Notes: a model not told the origin generated them from the letters alone. DNA of 64,000 bases from Haloechinothrix sp033042135 (GCF_033042135.1 NZ_WBXM01000001.1:1-64000), one strand, 5' to 3'. Counted from the first letter of the stretch, positions 24,117 through 33,988 are shown. A program made the numbers and translations.

Positions 24117-25414
24117 CCCTTGTCCTTCGCTACGCCGCCCGCAGTGATCGCGGCCTGGTTCGCTCCAACAACCAGGACTCCGTCTATGCCGGGCCACGCC
24201 TACTCGCCCTCGCGGACGGCATGGGCGGCCATGCCGCCGGGGAAGTCGCCAGCAAGGTGGTTATCGCCGCCCTTGCGCCACTGGACGACGACGAACCGAG
24301 CGAGGATCTGCTCTCCCAGCTCCGCGACAGCGTCATCAGCGGCAACAACGCGATCGCCGAGCTGGTGGAGAACGACCCCGAACTCGAAGGCATGGGCACC
24401 ACGCTCACCGCGATCCTGTTCGCGGGCAGCAAGCTCGGGCTGGTGCACGTCGGCGACTCGCGTGCCTACCTCTACCGCGGCGGCCAGTTCAGCCAGATCA
24501 CCCACGACGACACATTCGTCCAGCAGCTCCAGGACGAAGGGCGCATCACCGAGGAGGAGGCCGAGAGCCACCCACAGCGGGCGCTGCTGCTGAAAGCCCT
24601 CACCGGCCAGGAGGTCGAGCCGCACCTGACGGTGCGGGAGGCGCGCGCTGGTGACCGCTACCTGCTGTGTTCCGACGGCCTGTCCGGCATGGTCTCCCAC
24701 GACACACTCACCGAGGCGGTGGCCACGGGCGACCCGCAGGAATGCGCCGACCGGATGATCGAGCTCGCGCTCAAGGGCGGCGGCACCGACAACATCACCG
24801 TGGTCGTCGCCGACGTCGTCGACGTCGACTACGGCGAGGACGCCCCGATCGTCGGTGGCGCGGCGGGTGACGGCACCGACGAAGGACCGCAAGGAGACTC
24901 CCCAGCGGCACGGGCACAGGCCCTCACCACGCCGCCCCAGCAGGAACAGCCCGCCGAGCCAGCTGAACCCCCGCAGGACGAGGACACCGGCCGCAGCCGG
25001 GTGCGCAAGGTACTGACCTTCACCGCGCTGTTCGGCCTCGTCCTGGTGGTGATCGCCTCGGCCGCGCTGGCCACGCGGCATTTCGTGATGCAGCAGTACT
25101 ACGTCGGGGTGGACGAGGACAACGAGGTCGCGATCTACCAGGGAGTCACCGGCAGCTTTCTCGGCATGGAGTTCAGCTCGCGCTCCGAGGGCTCCTGCGC
25201 CCCCGGCGACGCGCTGTGCGACCCGCTGTACCTCGCCGAACTGCAGGACGCCGCCCGCTTCGAGGTCTGCAGGGGGGTACAACAGGACGACCTGCAGGGT
25301 GCGCGCAACTTCATCCAGACGCTCCGGGAGAACCTGGTGCTCGATGACCCGGACCCGCAGGCACGGGGCGAGGTCAGTTGCGATCCGGATGACACGGCAG
25401 GTGGCGAGAGCTGA
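24113..25414 (+). CDS. pstP: PstP, PP2C-type Ser/Thr phosphatase
   Basis: The protein has 433 residues. The PP2C domain (about residues 5-240) carries NNQDSV, ADGMGGHAAGE with metal-binding Asp35, HVGDSRAYLYR, LLCSDGLSG and GTDNITVVVAD. All are motifs of the metal-dependent phosphatases. An acidic, Pro-rich juxtamembrane region precedes one transmembrane helix (about 300-320), and the extracellular tail contains paired Cys. PstP reverses PknA/PknB phosphorylation, and its operon position is conserved. The start overlaps fhaB and the stop overlaps rodA (TGATG). Confidence 0.94.
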   Translation: MTLVLRYAARSDRGLVRSNNQDSVYAGPRLLALADGMGGHAAGEVASKVVIAALAPLDDDEPSEDLLSQLRDSVISGNNAIAELVENDPELEGMGTTLTAILFAGSKLGLVHVGDSRAYLYRGGQFSQITHDDTFVQQLQDEGRITEEEAESHPQRALLLKALTGQEVEPHLTVREARAGDRYLLCSDGLSGMVSHDTLTEAVATGDPQECADRMIELALKGGGTDNITVVVADVVDVDYGEDAPIVGGAAGDGTDEGPQGDSPAARAQALTTPPQQEQPAEPAEPPQDEDTGRSRVRKVLTFTALFGLVLVVIASAALATRHFVMQQYYVGVDEDNEVAIYQGVTGSFLGMEFSSRSEGSCAPGDALCDPLYLAELQDAARFEVCRGVQQDDLQGARNFIQTLRENLVLDDPDPQARGEVSCDPDDTAGGES

Positions 25415-26871
25415 TGTCGTCACCGGTCGACACCTCACCAGGCAGCGGCAGCAGCGGCCCGACACGCAAGCCGCCCACCCGCCGCGGCACCGAGCTGCTG
25501 ATGCTCGGCTTCGCCACGCTGATCGTGACCCTGGCGCTGGTGCTGGTCGACGCCAACCAGGAGCAGGAACTCACCCTGTCCATCGTCTGGTACGGGCTGG
25601 CCTACCTCGGCATGCTCACCGTCGCGCACCTCGCGGTGCGGTGGTGGGCGCCGTACGCCGACCCGCTCATCCTGCCCTGCGTCGCGCTGCTCAACGGCAT
25701 CGGTCTGGTGATGATCTACCGGATCGATCTGGCGATGGCCGAGCGGGCCGCGCAGCAGGACTTCGCCTTCTCGCCGGACGCTCCCCGGCAGGTGGCGTGG
25801 ACGGCGATCGCGCTCGTGCTGTTCCTGGCTGTGCTGTACCTGGTCAAGGACCACCGCATGCTGACCAAGTACGCGTTCACCTGCGGTCTGGTCGGAATCA
25901 TCGCACTGGCCACTCCGGGGTTGCTGCCCGCGTCGATCTCCGAGGTCAACGGCGCGAAGGTGTGGATCCGGTTCGGACCGTTCAGCATCCAGCCAGGCGA
26001 GTTCGCCAAGATCCTGCTCCTGATCTTCTTCGCTGCGTTCCTGGTGTCCAAGCGCGAGCTGTTCATGTCCGCGGGCAGGCGCATCTTCGGCGTCGAGCTT
26101 CCCCGCCCGCGCGATCTCGGCCCGGTCATCCTCGCCACCGGTGTCGCGCTGGCGCTGTTCGTGTTGAAGAAGGACCTCGGTCCCGCGCTGCTGCTGTTCG
26201 GCGTCGTGCTGATGATGATCTACGTAGCCACCGAGCGCGCTATCTGGATCTTCCTCGGCCTCGCACCGTTCGCGGTGGGCTGCGTGATCGCCTACCAGAT
26301 GTTCACCCACGTGCAGCAGCGCGCCCACAACTGGCTGGACCCGTTCGCCACCTATGACGACCCCGGCGGGGGTTACCAGAACGCGCAGGCCCTGTTCGGG
26401 CTCGGGACCGGCGGGGTCGCCGGGACCGGCCTCGGCGCGGGTAGGCCCGAGATGGTGCCGCTGTCCAAGACGGACTTCATCTCCGCCGCCATCGGCGAGG
26501 AGCTCGGGTTCATCGGGTTGGCCAGTGTGCTCATGGTCTACCTGATCCTCGCGATGCGCGGGTTGCGCGGCTCGCTCGCGGTGCGGGACACCTTCGGCAA
26601 ACTGCTCGGTGGCGGGCTGGCCTTCGCGCTGCTGTGGCAGGTGTTCGTCGTGGTCGGCGGGGTCACCAGCCTCATTCCGATGACCGGCATGACCGCGCCG
26701 TTCCTCTCCTACGGTGGTTCCTCGCTGCTGGCCAACTACATCCTGGTGGCGCTGCTGCTACGGATCTCCGATGCGGCGCGCCGACCGCAGACACCCGCCA
26801 AGCCGCGCGCCGACGCGCAGCGCACCCCGCTGTCGGATACCGGAACCGTGCTCGTGGAGCGGCCGTCATGA
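25414..26871 (+). CDS. rodA: RodA/FtsW SEDS peptidoglycan glycosyltransferase
   Basis: This 485-residue polytopic protein (about 12 membrane helices) has SEDS family hallmarks: WIRFGPFSIQPGEFAK, a conserved Asp after KKDLGPAL, the NAQALFGLGTGGVAGTGLG loop, DFISAAIGEELGF, and the C-terminal FLSYGGSSLLANY. SEDS proteins polymerise lipid II glycan chains together with a class B PBP, here the product of the next gene. A Pro/Ser-rich cytoplasmic N-terminus of about 25 residues may be a kinase target. The gene overlaps pstP by one base and pbpA by ATGA. Confidence 0.94.
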   Translation: MSSPVDTSPGSGSSGPTRKPPTRRGTELLMLGFATLIVTLALVLVDANQEQELTLSIVWYGLAYLGMLTVAHLAVRWWAPYADPLILPCVALLNGIGLVMIYRIDLAMAERAAQQDFAFSPDAPRQVAWTAIALVLFLAVLYLVKDHRMLTKYAFTCGLVGIIALATPGLLPASISEVNGAKVWIRFGPFSIQPGEFAKILLLIFFAAFLVSKRELFMSAGRRIFGVELPRPRDLGPVILATGVALALFVLKKDLGPALLLFGVVLMMIYVATERAIWIFLGLAPFAVGCVIAYQMFTHVQQRAHNWLDPFATYDDPGGGYQNAQALFGLGTGGVAGTGLGAGRPEMVPLSKTDFISAAIGEELGFIGLASVLMVYLILAMRGLRGSLAVRDTFGKLLGGGLAFALLWQVFVVVGGVTSLIPMTGMTAPFLSYGGSSLLANYILVALLLRISDAARRPQTPAKPRADAQRTPLSDTGTVLVERPS

Positions 26872-28343
26872 ACACGCCGCTCCGACGGGTGGGTATCGCC
26901 ATGCTCGCGATGATCGTGCTGCTGCTCGGTCACACCACCTATATCCAGGTGTTCAAGGCAGACTCGTATCGCGCCGACCAGCGCAACCAACGGGTGCTGC
27001 TGGACGAGTACTCGCGCGAGCGGGGGCAGATCGTGTCGCAGTTCGACGGTCAGGTGCTGGCTCACGGCGAGCGCACCGGCGGCAGGCTACAGTACCTGCG
27101 CACGTACCCCAACGGGCCGATGTACGCGCCGGTGACCGGCTACTACTCGTGGCGGTACGGTGCGGCCGGCCTGGAACGCGCGCAGAACGACATCCTCAGC
27201 GGCAACGACGCCCGGCTGTTCGTGCGCAGGCTCTCCGACATGATCACCGGCCGCGACCCGCGCGGCGGCCACGTCCAGGTGACCATCAACCCTGAGGTGC
27301 AGCGCACCGCCTACGACTTGATGAGCCAGCGCGGCTACACGGGTGCGGTGGTCGCCCTCGAACCGAACAGCGGCGAGATCCTCGGGCTGGTGTCCACACC
27401 GTCCTACGACCCCAACGAGCTGTCGACCCATGACGGCGAGGCGCAGGAAACGGCGTGGACCTCGATGTCCGAGGACCCGGCCAAGCCGATGGCCAACCGC
27501 GCCATCCGGGAGACGTATCCCCCTGGATCCACCTTCAAGCTGGTCACCACCGCGGCGGCGCTGGAAGACGGCGCCGACGCCGACACCGAAGTGAACGGGG
27601 CGTCGAGCATCACCCTGCCCGGCACCCAAACCCAGCTGCAGAACTTCGCGGGGCAGAGCTGCCCCGGCACGACCCTGCAGGCCGCGCTCGCCTACTCGTG
27701 CAACACGGCCTTTGCCGAGATCGCCGGCGAGCTGGGTGCGGAGAAACTGCGTGCCACCGCGGAGAACTTCGGCATCGGACACTCCGATCTCGACATCCCG
27801 ATGCGGGTGGCCCGCTCCAGCCTCGGTGAGCTCGACGGGCAGGCCGAGCTGTACCAGAGCGGGATCGGCCAACGTGACATCCGCCTGACCCCGCTGCAGG
27901 TGGCCCAGCTCGCCGCCACCGTCGCCAACGACGGCGTGGCGATGCAACCGCGCGTGGTGAGCTCGCTGCTGGCTCCCGACCTGTCCACCATCGAGGAATT
28001 CGGCGACGACGAGCTCACCGGTGACCCGGCGATGTCGGCGGAGAACGCCGAGATCCTGCACGAGATGATGCTCGAGTCGGAGGAGAACACCGCCGGTGGC
28101 GGCAAACGCGACGACCTGACCATCGCGTCCAAGACCGGTACCGCCGAGCACGGCCCCGACCCGAAGAACACCCCGCCACACGCCTGGTACACCGCCTACG
28201 CCCCGGCCGACGACCCGGAGATCGCGGTGGCCGTGCTGGTGGAAAGCGGTGGCGACCACGGGCTCGCCGCTACCGGTGGCACGGTCGCCGCCGAGGTCGG
28301 CAGGCTCACCATCGACGTCGCGCTGGGAGGTGGCGAGGAATGA
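26868..28343 (+). CDS. pbpA: PbpA, class B penicillin-binding protein
   Basis: The 491-residue protein has one N-terminal membrane helix (about 8-28) and a dimerisation region (about 50-150). The transpeptidase domain (about 160-485) has the active-site SxxK in YPPGSTFK (Ser221, Lys224), SxN in YSCNTAF, and KTG in SKTGTAEHG. It cross-links peptide stems and works with the RodA protein encoded just upstream. The ATG at 26868 overlaps the rodA stop, and its own stop overlaps pknA by ATGA. Its length is normal for actinobacterial PbpA. Confidence 0.94.
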   Translation: MNTPLRRVGIAMLAMIVLLLGHTTYIQVFKADSYRADQRNQRVLLDEYSRERGQIVSQFDGQVLAHGERTGGRLQYLRTYPNGPMYAPVTGYYSWRYGAAGLERAQNDILSGNDARLFVRRLSDMITGRDPRGGHVQVTINPEVQRTAYDLMSQRGYTGAVVALEPNSGEILGLVSTPSYDPNELSTHDGEAQETAWTSMSEDPAKPMANRAIRETYPPGSTFKLVTTAAALEDGADADTEVNGASSITLPGTQTQLQNFAGQSCPGTTLQAALAYSCNTAFAEIAGELGAEKLRATAENFGIGHSDLDIPMRVARSSLGELDGQAELYQSGIGQRDIRLTPLQVAQLAATVANDGVAMQPRVVSSLLAPDLSTIEEFGDDELTGDPAMSAENAEILHEMMLESEENTAGGGKRDDLTIASKTGTAEHGPDPKNTPPHAWYTAYAPADDPEIAVAVLVESGGDHGLAATGGTVAAEVGRLTIDVALGGGEE

Positions 28344-29641
28344 TCACCTCCGGCAAGCTGCTCGCGGACCGGTACCTGCTCACCGGTCGGATCGCCGTGG
28401 GAGGCATGGGCGAGGTCTGGCAGGCCAACGACACCAGGTTGGACCGCACCGTCGCGGTGAAGATCCTGAAGGCGGAACTGTGCGGGGACGCCGAGTTCGT
28501 GCACAGGTTCCGCACCGAGGCACGCACCACCGCGGCCCTGAATCACGCCGGGATCGCCGCCGTGCACGACTACGGTGAGGCGAGCGCATTCGACGGCGGT
28601 GAGGACAACATCGCTTACCTGGTGATGGAGTACGTCGACGGGGAGCCGCTGGCAGGCATCCTCGCGAAGTTGGGCCGTATCCCCACCGAGCGGCTGCTGC
28701 CCATACTGGAGCAATCCGGCCGCGCGCTGCAGGCCGCGCACTCGCGTGGCCTGGTGCACCGGGACGTCAAGCCGGGCAACATCCTGGTCGTGCGCAGCGC
28801 GGACGGCACCGAGACCGTCAAGCTCACCGATTTCGGCGTGGCCAAGGCGGCCGACGCCGCCCCCGTCACCCGTAACGGCATGGTCATGGGTACGGCGCAC
28901 TACATCGCGCCGGAACAGGCCATCGGGCACGATGCCGAGCCTGCCAGCGATGTGTACTCGCTCGGGGTCTGCGGCTACGAGTGTCTGACCGGCCATCGCC
29001 CGTTCCTGTCCGAGAACGCGGTGACCGTGGCGATGATGCACATCAGGGAGGCACCACCTGCGCTGCCCGCCGACGTGCCGCCCACGGTGCGCACCCTCAT
29101 CGAGCGGACACTGGTCAAGGACCCGGCGCAGCGCTACCGTGACGGCGGCGAGTTCGCCGCCGCGGTCGCGGCGGTACGCGCGGGCGGGCCACCGCCGCTG
29201 CCCACAGGGCTGGCACATCCGGACACGCGGCCACGCATGCGGCCGGTGGCGGTCCCGCCGCTGCCGTACCCGAGGGCGACGCCTCCACCGCAATCCCCAC
29301 CCACCCCGCCCCAGGGGATGGAACGGCTCGCCAGCGGACCACCGGGCGGCCGGGCAGGCGGCAGGCGGGCCGACGGGCCGGGTCCCCGGCCACACCCCGA
29401 GGGCGCGGAACCGGTATGGCGGGCCGAGCGGGATCCGAGGCAGCTCGGCGGTGTCATGCCGGGAGGCGTGCCGTCTCCCCGGCGGCAAGGCAACGCCTGG
29501 CCGTGGGTGACCGTCGTGGTTGTCGCCGCGGTGCTGGTGGTGGTGCTCGCCATCGCGGTGTTCCTCGCGCTCGATTCCGGCGGTGACACGCCACGGGACG
29601 AGGCCCCGGCAGGCGCCACCGAGTACGAACTGTCAGAGTAA
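28340..29641 (+). CDS. pknA: PknA, membrane Ser/Thr protein kinase
   Basis: The 433-residue protein has a Hanks-type kinase domain (about 9-275) with the Gly-rich loop AVGGMGEV, Lys41 in VAVKIL, catalytic HRDVKPGN (Asp142), DFG at 164-166, and an activation segment ending GTAHYIAPEQ. A Pro/Arg/Gly-rich juxtamembrane segment leads to one membrane helix (about 385-410). The extracellular tail is only about 20 residues, without PASTA domains. PknA is essential in mycobacteria, where it controls division and cell shape and phosphorylates Wag31 and FtsZ. It overlaps pbpA. Confidence 0.93.
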   Translation: MITSGKLLADRYLLTGRIAVGGMGEVWQANDTRLDRTVAVKILKAELCGDAEFVHRFRTEARTTAALNHAGIAAVHDYGEASAFDGGEDNIAYLVMEYVDGEPLAGILAKLGRIPTERLLPILEQSGRALQAAHSRGLVHRDVKPGNILVVRSADGTETVKLTDFGVAKAADAAPVTRNGMVMGTAHYIAPEQAIGHDAEPASDVYSLGVCGYECLTGHRPFLSENAVTVAMMHIREAPPALPADVPPTVRTLIERTLVKDPAQRYRDGGEFAAAVAAVRAGGPPPLPTGLAHPDTRPRMRPVAVPPLPYPRATPPPQSPPTPPQGMERLASGPPGGRAGGRRADGPGPRPHPEGAEPVWRAERDPRQLGGVMPGGVPSPRRQGNAWPWVTVVVVAAVLVVVLAIAVFLALDSGGDTPRDEAPAGATEYELSE

Positions 29642-29803
29642 GGACGTGATTCATCCAACAGAGTGAAGGACGGGCATCCTGCAGGGAACCAGAATCGGCC
29701 GGGATCGCCGGCGAACCCGAGAGGTTGTCCTGCGCGTTAACCCTGTGGGGCTGGTAGAGGAGCAAGCTAGCTTTGCTGCGAGAGTGAGAACGGGCCTACC
29801 CAG
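29642..29803. promoter_or_regulatory. pknA-pknB intergenic region
   Basis: The 162-base gap is the longest within the operon. TTGTCC (29725-29730) and TAGAGG (29755-29760) occur in it, but at 24 bases their spacing is too wide for a normal promoter. A separate pknB promoter is plausible but not shown. Confidence 0.3.
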
Positions 29804-31777
29804 ATGAGCACAGCCAACCTGCTGTCCGACCGTTACCAGCTCGGTGACACGCTCGGCTACGGCGGCATGTCCGAGGTGTACCACGGGCACGATGTACGGC
29901 TCGACCGCGAGGTCGCTGTCAAGATCCTGCGCGAGGACCTCGCCAGGGACCCTATCTTCCAGGAGCGGTTCCGTCGCGAGGCGCAGAACGCTGCCGCGCT
30001 GAACCATCCCGCGATCGTCGCCGTCTACGACACCGGCGAGACCGCCAGTGACAGCGGCAGGTTGCCGTACATCGTGATGGAGTACGTCGACGGCAGGACG
30101 CTGCGCGACATCGTCAAGACCGAGGGCCCCATGTCCTCGCAGCGCGCCATGGAGGTCATGGCCGACGTGTGCGCCGCGCTCGACTTCTCCCACCGTCACG
30201 GCATCGTGCACAGGGACGTCAAGCCCGCGAACGTCATGATCACCAACAACGGCGCTGTCAAGGTGATGGACTTCGGCATCGCCAGGGCCATCCACGACGG
30301 CCAGGCCGCGATGACGCAGACGGCCGCGGTGATCGGCACCGCCCAGTACCTCTCCCCCGAACAGGCCAGGGGCGATTCCGTGGACGCGCGCAGCGACGTC
30401 TACGCGGCAGGGTGCGTGCTCTACGAGCTCGTCGCGGGGCAGCCGCCGTTCACCGGGGATTCGCCGGTGTCGGTGGCCTACCAGCACGTGCGGGAGGACC
30501 CGGTACCGCCGTCGACGATCAACCCCGAGGTCAACCCCTCGCTGGACGCCGTCGTACTCAAGGCGCTGACCAAAGGCCCTGCCAACCGCTACCAGTCGGC
30601 TGCGGAGATGCGCTCCGACCTGGTGCGCGTGCTGGCCAACGAGCGGCCAGTCGCACCCGCGGTGATGACCGACGAGGATCGCACCCAGGTGCTGGCCGCC
30701 GGTTCGAGCGAGCCGGATGACACCGACTACGACGAGCTCGACGAGGAGGAACGGCGCAAGCGGCGCAATCGCATGCTGCTGGTGCTGGCTGCGGTGGCGA
30801 TCGCCGCGATCGCCTTCATCATGTGGCTGGCCGGGCTGTTCGACGTGGGCGAGCGCGACGCCGAGATCCCGATGGTGGTCGGTCAGGAGTACAGCTCGGC
30901 AGAGCGCAGCCTTCGCGACGCCGGGTTCAACGACCTCGACCGCCAGTCCGTGCCCTGCTGGCCACAGGCCTACGGTGAGGAGCCGCCGTGCACGGCCGAC
31001 GACGTCGGCAAGGTCGTGGACACCGATCCCGAACAGGGCACCACGCACCCGGTCACCACCGAGATCGTCGTCCAGGTGGGCGCACCGCCCGAGGTCTTCG
31101 ACATGCCGGATCTGACCGGGATGAGTGCCGACGAGGCCGAGCAGGTCGTCGATGAGCACGACCTGCTGCTGGATCCGACCCAGCAGGAGATCGACAACAA
31201 CGACCCGGATCGCGCGGGCCAGGTCGCCGAGCACACCCCCGAAGCGGGTGAAGCCACTGAACAGGGCGAGGTCGTCACCCTCTCGGTGTATGCCGAACCG
31301 GAGATGGTGGAGGTCACCGACTACGTCGGCGAGACCTTCGACATCGCCCGCACCGGCCTCGAAGCCGCCGGGTTCGAGGTCAACCGGCAGGACGTCGACT
31401 CGAGCGAGCCCGAGGGCACAGTCGTCGACCAGTCCCCACGCAGCGGTGAGGCCGTCGCGGGCTCCGAGGTCACCGTCCAGGTGTCCACCGGCGCCGATGA
31501 GTCCATGGACATGCCCGACGTGATCGGCATGACCGAGGGAGACGCCCGCTCCGCGCTCGACGACGCGGGGCACATCGGCGAGGTACAGGTCGTGACCCGG
31601 GAGGTGCGAGACCCGCGGGAGGACGGGGAGGTCATCGCCAGCAACCCGGACGCCGGTGACGAGATGACACGCTCCTCCGGCGTCACCTTGGCCGTTGGCG
31701 AGTTCAACCCCGGCGACGATGACGACGACGATGACGACGACAACGGCATCTTCGACCAGGGCCGCCCGCGGAACTGA
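29804..31777 (+). CDS. pknB: PknB, PASTA-domain Ser/Thr protein kinase
   Basis: The 657-residue protein has a kinase domain (about 10-275) with GYGGMSEV, Lys40, HRDVKPANV (Asp138), DFG at 156-158, and the activation-loop TQTAAVIGT threonines that autophosphorylate in M. tuberculosis PknB. The single membrane helix lies at about 322-340. Four PASTA repeats (about 350-640) follow and bind muropeptide or lipid II fragments. An Asp-rich run of nine residues precedes the C-terminal DQGRPRN tail. PknB coordinates peptidoglycan synthesis with growth. A hairpin terminator follows the stop. Confidence 0.95.
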   Translation: MSTANLLSDRYQLGDTLGYGGMSEVYHGHDVRLDREVAVKILREDLARDPIFQERFRREAQNAAALNHPAIVAVYDTGETASDSGRLPYIVMEYVDGRTLRDIVKTEGPMSSQRAMEVMADVCAALDFSHRHGIVHRDVKPANVMITNNGAVKVMDFGIARAIHDGQAAMTQTAAVIGTAQYLSPEQARGDSVDARSDVYAAGCVLYELVAGQPPFTGDSPVSVAYQHVREDPVPPSTINPEVNPSLDAVVLKALTKGPANRYQSAAEMRSDLVRVLANERPVAPAVMTDEDRTQVLAAGSSEPDDTDYDELDEEERRKRRNRMLLVLAAVAIAAIAFIMWLAGLFDVGERDAEIPMVVGQEYSSAERSLRDAGFNDLDRQSVPCWPQAYGEEPPCTADDVGKVVDTDPEQGTTHPVTTEIVVQVGAPPEVFDMPDLTGMSADEAEQVVDEHDLLLDPTQQEIDNNDPDRAGQVAEHTPEAGEATEQGEVVTLSVYAEPEMVEVTDYVGETFDIARTGLEAAGFEVNRQDVDSSEPEGTVVDQSPRSGEAVAGSEVTVQVSTGADESMDMPDVIGMTEGDARSALDDAGHIGEVQVVTREVRDPREDGEVIASNPDAGDEMTRSSGVTLAVGEFNPGDDDDDDDDDNGIFDQGRPRN

Positions 31778-31786
31778 AGCCGGTAG

Positions 31787-31816
31787 CCGGGAGCCCGACG
31801 CGGCGCGGGCTCCCGG
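31787..31816. terminator. Hairpin between pknB and trpG-like gene
   Basis: CCGGGAGCCCG (31787-31797) and CGGGCTCCCGG (31806-31816) form an 11-bp perfect stem with an eight-base loop. It is ten bases beyond the pknB stop, between convergent genes, and can serve both. Confidence 0.7.
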
Positions 31817-31840
31817 AACGCCACCCCGAAACGGGGTCCG

Positions 31841-32485
31841 TTACGGGGCAGCGGCGCGCTGCAGGGCGTGCGTGGCTTCCTCCAGGTCGTCCACCACCGA
31901 AGCCGCTACCGGGTGACCGTTGCCCGTCATCCAGTTGGCGAGCATGCGGTGCCCGTACTGGGTGAGCACCGACTCGGGGTGGAACTGCACCCCTTCCAGC
32001 GGCAGCTCGCGATGGCGCATGCCCATCACGATGCCCGACCCGGTCCTGGCAGTCACCTCGAACTCGTCCAGCGGGATGGTGTCGGCGAGCACGGTCAACG
32101 AGTGGTACCGCGTGGCCGTGAACGGCGAGGGCAGCCCAGCGAGCACGCCGGCACCCTCGTGATACACCTCACTGGTCTTGCCGTGCAGCAGCTCGGAGGC
32201 GCGCTCCACGGTCGCGCCCCACACCGCCCCGATCGCCTGGTGGCCGAGACAGACACCGAGGACAGGGATGCGCTGCCGCGCGCATTCCCGGACCGCCACC
32301 ATGCTCTGCCCCGCACGGTCCGGGGTTCCCGGCCCGGGGGAGACCAGCACCCCGTCGTAGTGACCAAGGCTGTCGAGCTCGACCACGTCGTTGCGCTGCA
32401 CGGTGCACTCGGCACCGAGCTGGGCAAGATACTGGACAAGGTTGTAGACGAAGCTGTCGTAGTTATCGACCACGAGCACGCGCAT
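31841..32485 (-). CDS. Glutamine amidotransferase, anthranilate/aminodeoxychorismate synthase component II
   Basis: The 214-residue class I glutamine amidotransferase has VDNYDSFVYN at the N-terminus, the oxyanion PGPGTP at 50-55, nucleophile Cys79 in GVCLGHQ, and His169-x-Glu171 in FHPES. It supplies ammonia to a chorismate-using partner, either TrpE or PabB. This gene position next to pknB is conserved in actinobacteria, where it is called trpG or pabA. No component I gene is nearby, so a shared role in tryptophan and folate synthesis is likely. Confidence 0.9.
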   Translation of the reverse strand: MRVLVVDNYDSFVYNLVQYLAQLGAECTVQRNDVVELDSLGHYDGVLVSPGPGTPDRAGQSMVAVRECARQRIPVLGVCLGHQAIGAVWGATVERASELLHGKTSEVYHEGAGVLAGLPSPFTATRYHSLTVLADTIPLDEFEVTARTGSGIVMGMRHRELPLEGVQFHPESVLTQYGHRMLANWMTGNGHPVAASVVDDLEEATHALQRAAAP

Positions 32486-32558
32486 ACGTCCAGCGTAACC
32501 ACCGGTACGCTATTCGCGCGCCCGCATCGTGTGCCGGATCAAAAAAGGAGTCATGCCC

Positions 32559-33776
32559 ATGCCTCGCGCCAGGGAACGCAACGCCACGTACGACGTCGTC
32601 GTGTTCGGCGCCACCGGTTTCACCGGCGCCCTGGTGGCCGAATACCTCGCGAGCAACGCCCCGCAGGGATGCTCCTGGGCCATCGCAGGTCGCAACCAGG
32701 AGAAGCTGGAGTCGGTGCGGGCGAGACTCGCGGCGATCAACCCGGCGTGCGAGCAGCTCCCGCTGCTGCACGCCGACACCAGCGATCCCGAGTCGCTGCG
32801 CAAGCTCGCCAGCAGCACCTCGGTGGTGGCCACCACGGTCGGGCCGTACCTGTTCTACGGTGAACCGCTGGTCGCCGCCTGCGCCGAGGCAGGCGCCGAC
32901 TACGTCGACCTCACCGGCGAACCCGAGTTCGTCGACCGCATGTACCTCCGGCACCACGAAAGCGCGGTAGCCAGCGGAGCCCGCATCGTGCACGCCTGCG
33001 GCTTCGACTCGATACCGCACGACCTCGGGGCGTACTTCACCGTCTCGCAGCTGCCCAGCGACCGGCCAATCCGGCTGGAGGGGTTCGTGCGCGCAGGCGG
33101 GCGGCCCTCCGGCGGCACCCTGGCCACCGCGCTGGAGGTGATGTCGCGGCCGAAGCAGACCAGCGCCGCGGCCCGCGAACGCAAGGCACGCGAGCCGCAG
33201 GCGCCCGGCAGGCGCGTCCGCTCGGTTGCAGGCAAGCCGCGCTTCGACCGCGTCGCCCGTGCCTGGGTGCTACCGCTACCCACCCTGGATCCCATGATCG
33301 TCACGCGCTCGGCCCGCGCGCTGGAGCAGTACGGACCGGATTTCCGCTACAGCCACTACGCCGCCGTCAAGCGGCTCCCGGTTGCGATCGGCGGCATGGC
33401 GGGCGCGGGCGCGCTCGCCGCGCTCGCCCAGATCCCACCGGCGCGCAGGCGGCTGGCCTCGCTCCGCTCGCCGGGGGAGGGTCCCAGCGAGCAGCAGCGC
33501 GCCCAGGGGTGGTTCACGGTGCGCTTCCACGGTGTCGCGGGCAACCGGGAAGTGGTGACCGAGGTCTCCGGTAGTGACCCCGGCTACGGCGAGACGTCGG
33601 TGATGCTGGCCGAGTCAGCGCTGGCACTCGCCTTCGACGACCTGCCGGAGACTGCCGGCCAGGTGACTACCGCCGAGGCCATGGGAGACGCGCTGATCGA
33701 CCGGCTCCGTCGCACCGGCATCACGTTCACCGTGCTCGACGGCGCCCCGGACCACCCGCCGAGCAGGCGGCGGTAG
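32559..33776 (+). CDS. Saccharopine dehydrogenase NADP-binding family protein (trans-acting enoyl reductase-like)
   Basis: This 405-residue protein has an N-terminal Rossmann domain with VVVFGATGFTGALVAEYL (residues about 13-30), IAGRNQEKL, TVGPYLFYGEPLVAACAE and YVDLTGEPEF. These define the saccharopine-dehydrogenase-like family that includes mycobacterial Rv2449c/Rv2953-type enoyl reductases. It may act on lipid-linked intermediates, but the substrate is not evident. ATG 32559 sits eight bases after AAGGAG; ATG 32553 is only two bases from that site. The C-terminal end directly abuts the decayed toxin gene. Confidence 0.83.
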   Translation: MPRARERNATYDVVVFGATGFTGALVAEYLASNAPQGCSWAIAGRNQEKLESVRARLAAINPACEQLPLLHADTSDPESLRKLASSTSVVATTVGPYLFYGEPLVAACAEAGADYVDLTGEPEFVDRMYLRHHESAVASGARIVHACGFDSIPHDLGAYFTVSQLPSDRPIRLEGFVRAGGRPSGGTLATALEVMSRPKQTSAAARERKAREPQAPGRRVRSVAGKPRFDRVARAWVLPLPTLDPMIVTRSARALEQYGPDFRYSHYAAVKRLPVAIGGMAGAGALAALAQIPPARRRLASLRSPGEGPSEQQRAQGWFTVRFHGVAGNREVVTEVSGSDPGYGETSVMLAESALALAFDDLPETAGQVTTAEAMGDALIDRLRRTGITFTVLDGAPDHPPSRRR

Positions 33777-33777
33777 G

Positions 33778-33988
33778 TGAGGAGGGCCGGTGCGAACTGT
33801 CCAGCCGGGGTTGGTTCGGCAGATCCCGATCGATGCTCGCGCAGGACACGACGAACACCAGGGCATTGGGGGATGGCGCAGGCGAACTCGGTGCCCACGG
33901 CAACCGGGAGGCGCACCCCCACTTGCTCGTGGCCGATCTGAGGGTTGACGTCGACCCACAAGACCTGCCACAGGTTGGCCTGCGGCAT
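33778..33988 (-). pseudogene. MazF-like toxin relic, frameshifted and 3'-truncated
   Basis: From ATG 33988 the minus strand reads LWQVLWVDVNPQIGHEQVG and then VGTEFACAIP, the N-terminal half of a PemK/MazF toxin (W-x-VDLNP, G-x-EQxG). At a run of five C residues (33868-33872) the frame shifts. In the next frame the similarity continues as NALVFVVSCASIDRDLPNQP, the usual second block of MazF. Resemblance stops near the saccharopine gene, so about 40 C-terminal residues are missing. One base change would restore the frame but not the lost end, so this is a dead gene. The start overlaps the antitoxin remnant by TGATG. Confidence 0.7.

Noticed and set aside
29651..31573. Minus-strand frame of 640 codons
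   Set aside because: It is antisense to pknB. The His/Arg/Val-rich product matches nothing, whereas the plus strand has a full kinase and four PASTA repeats.
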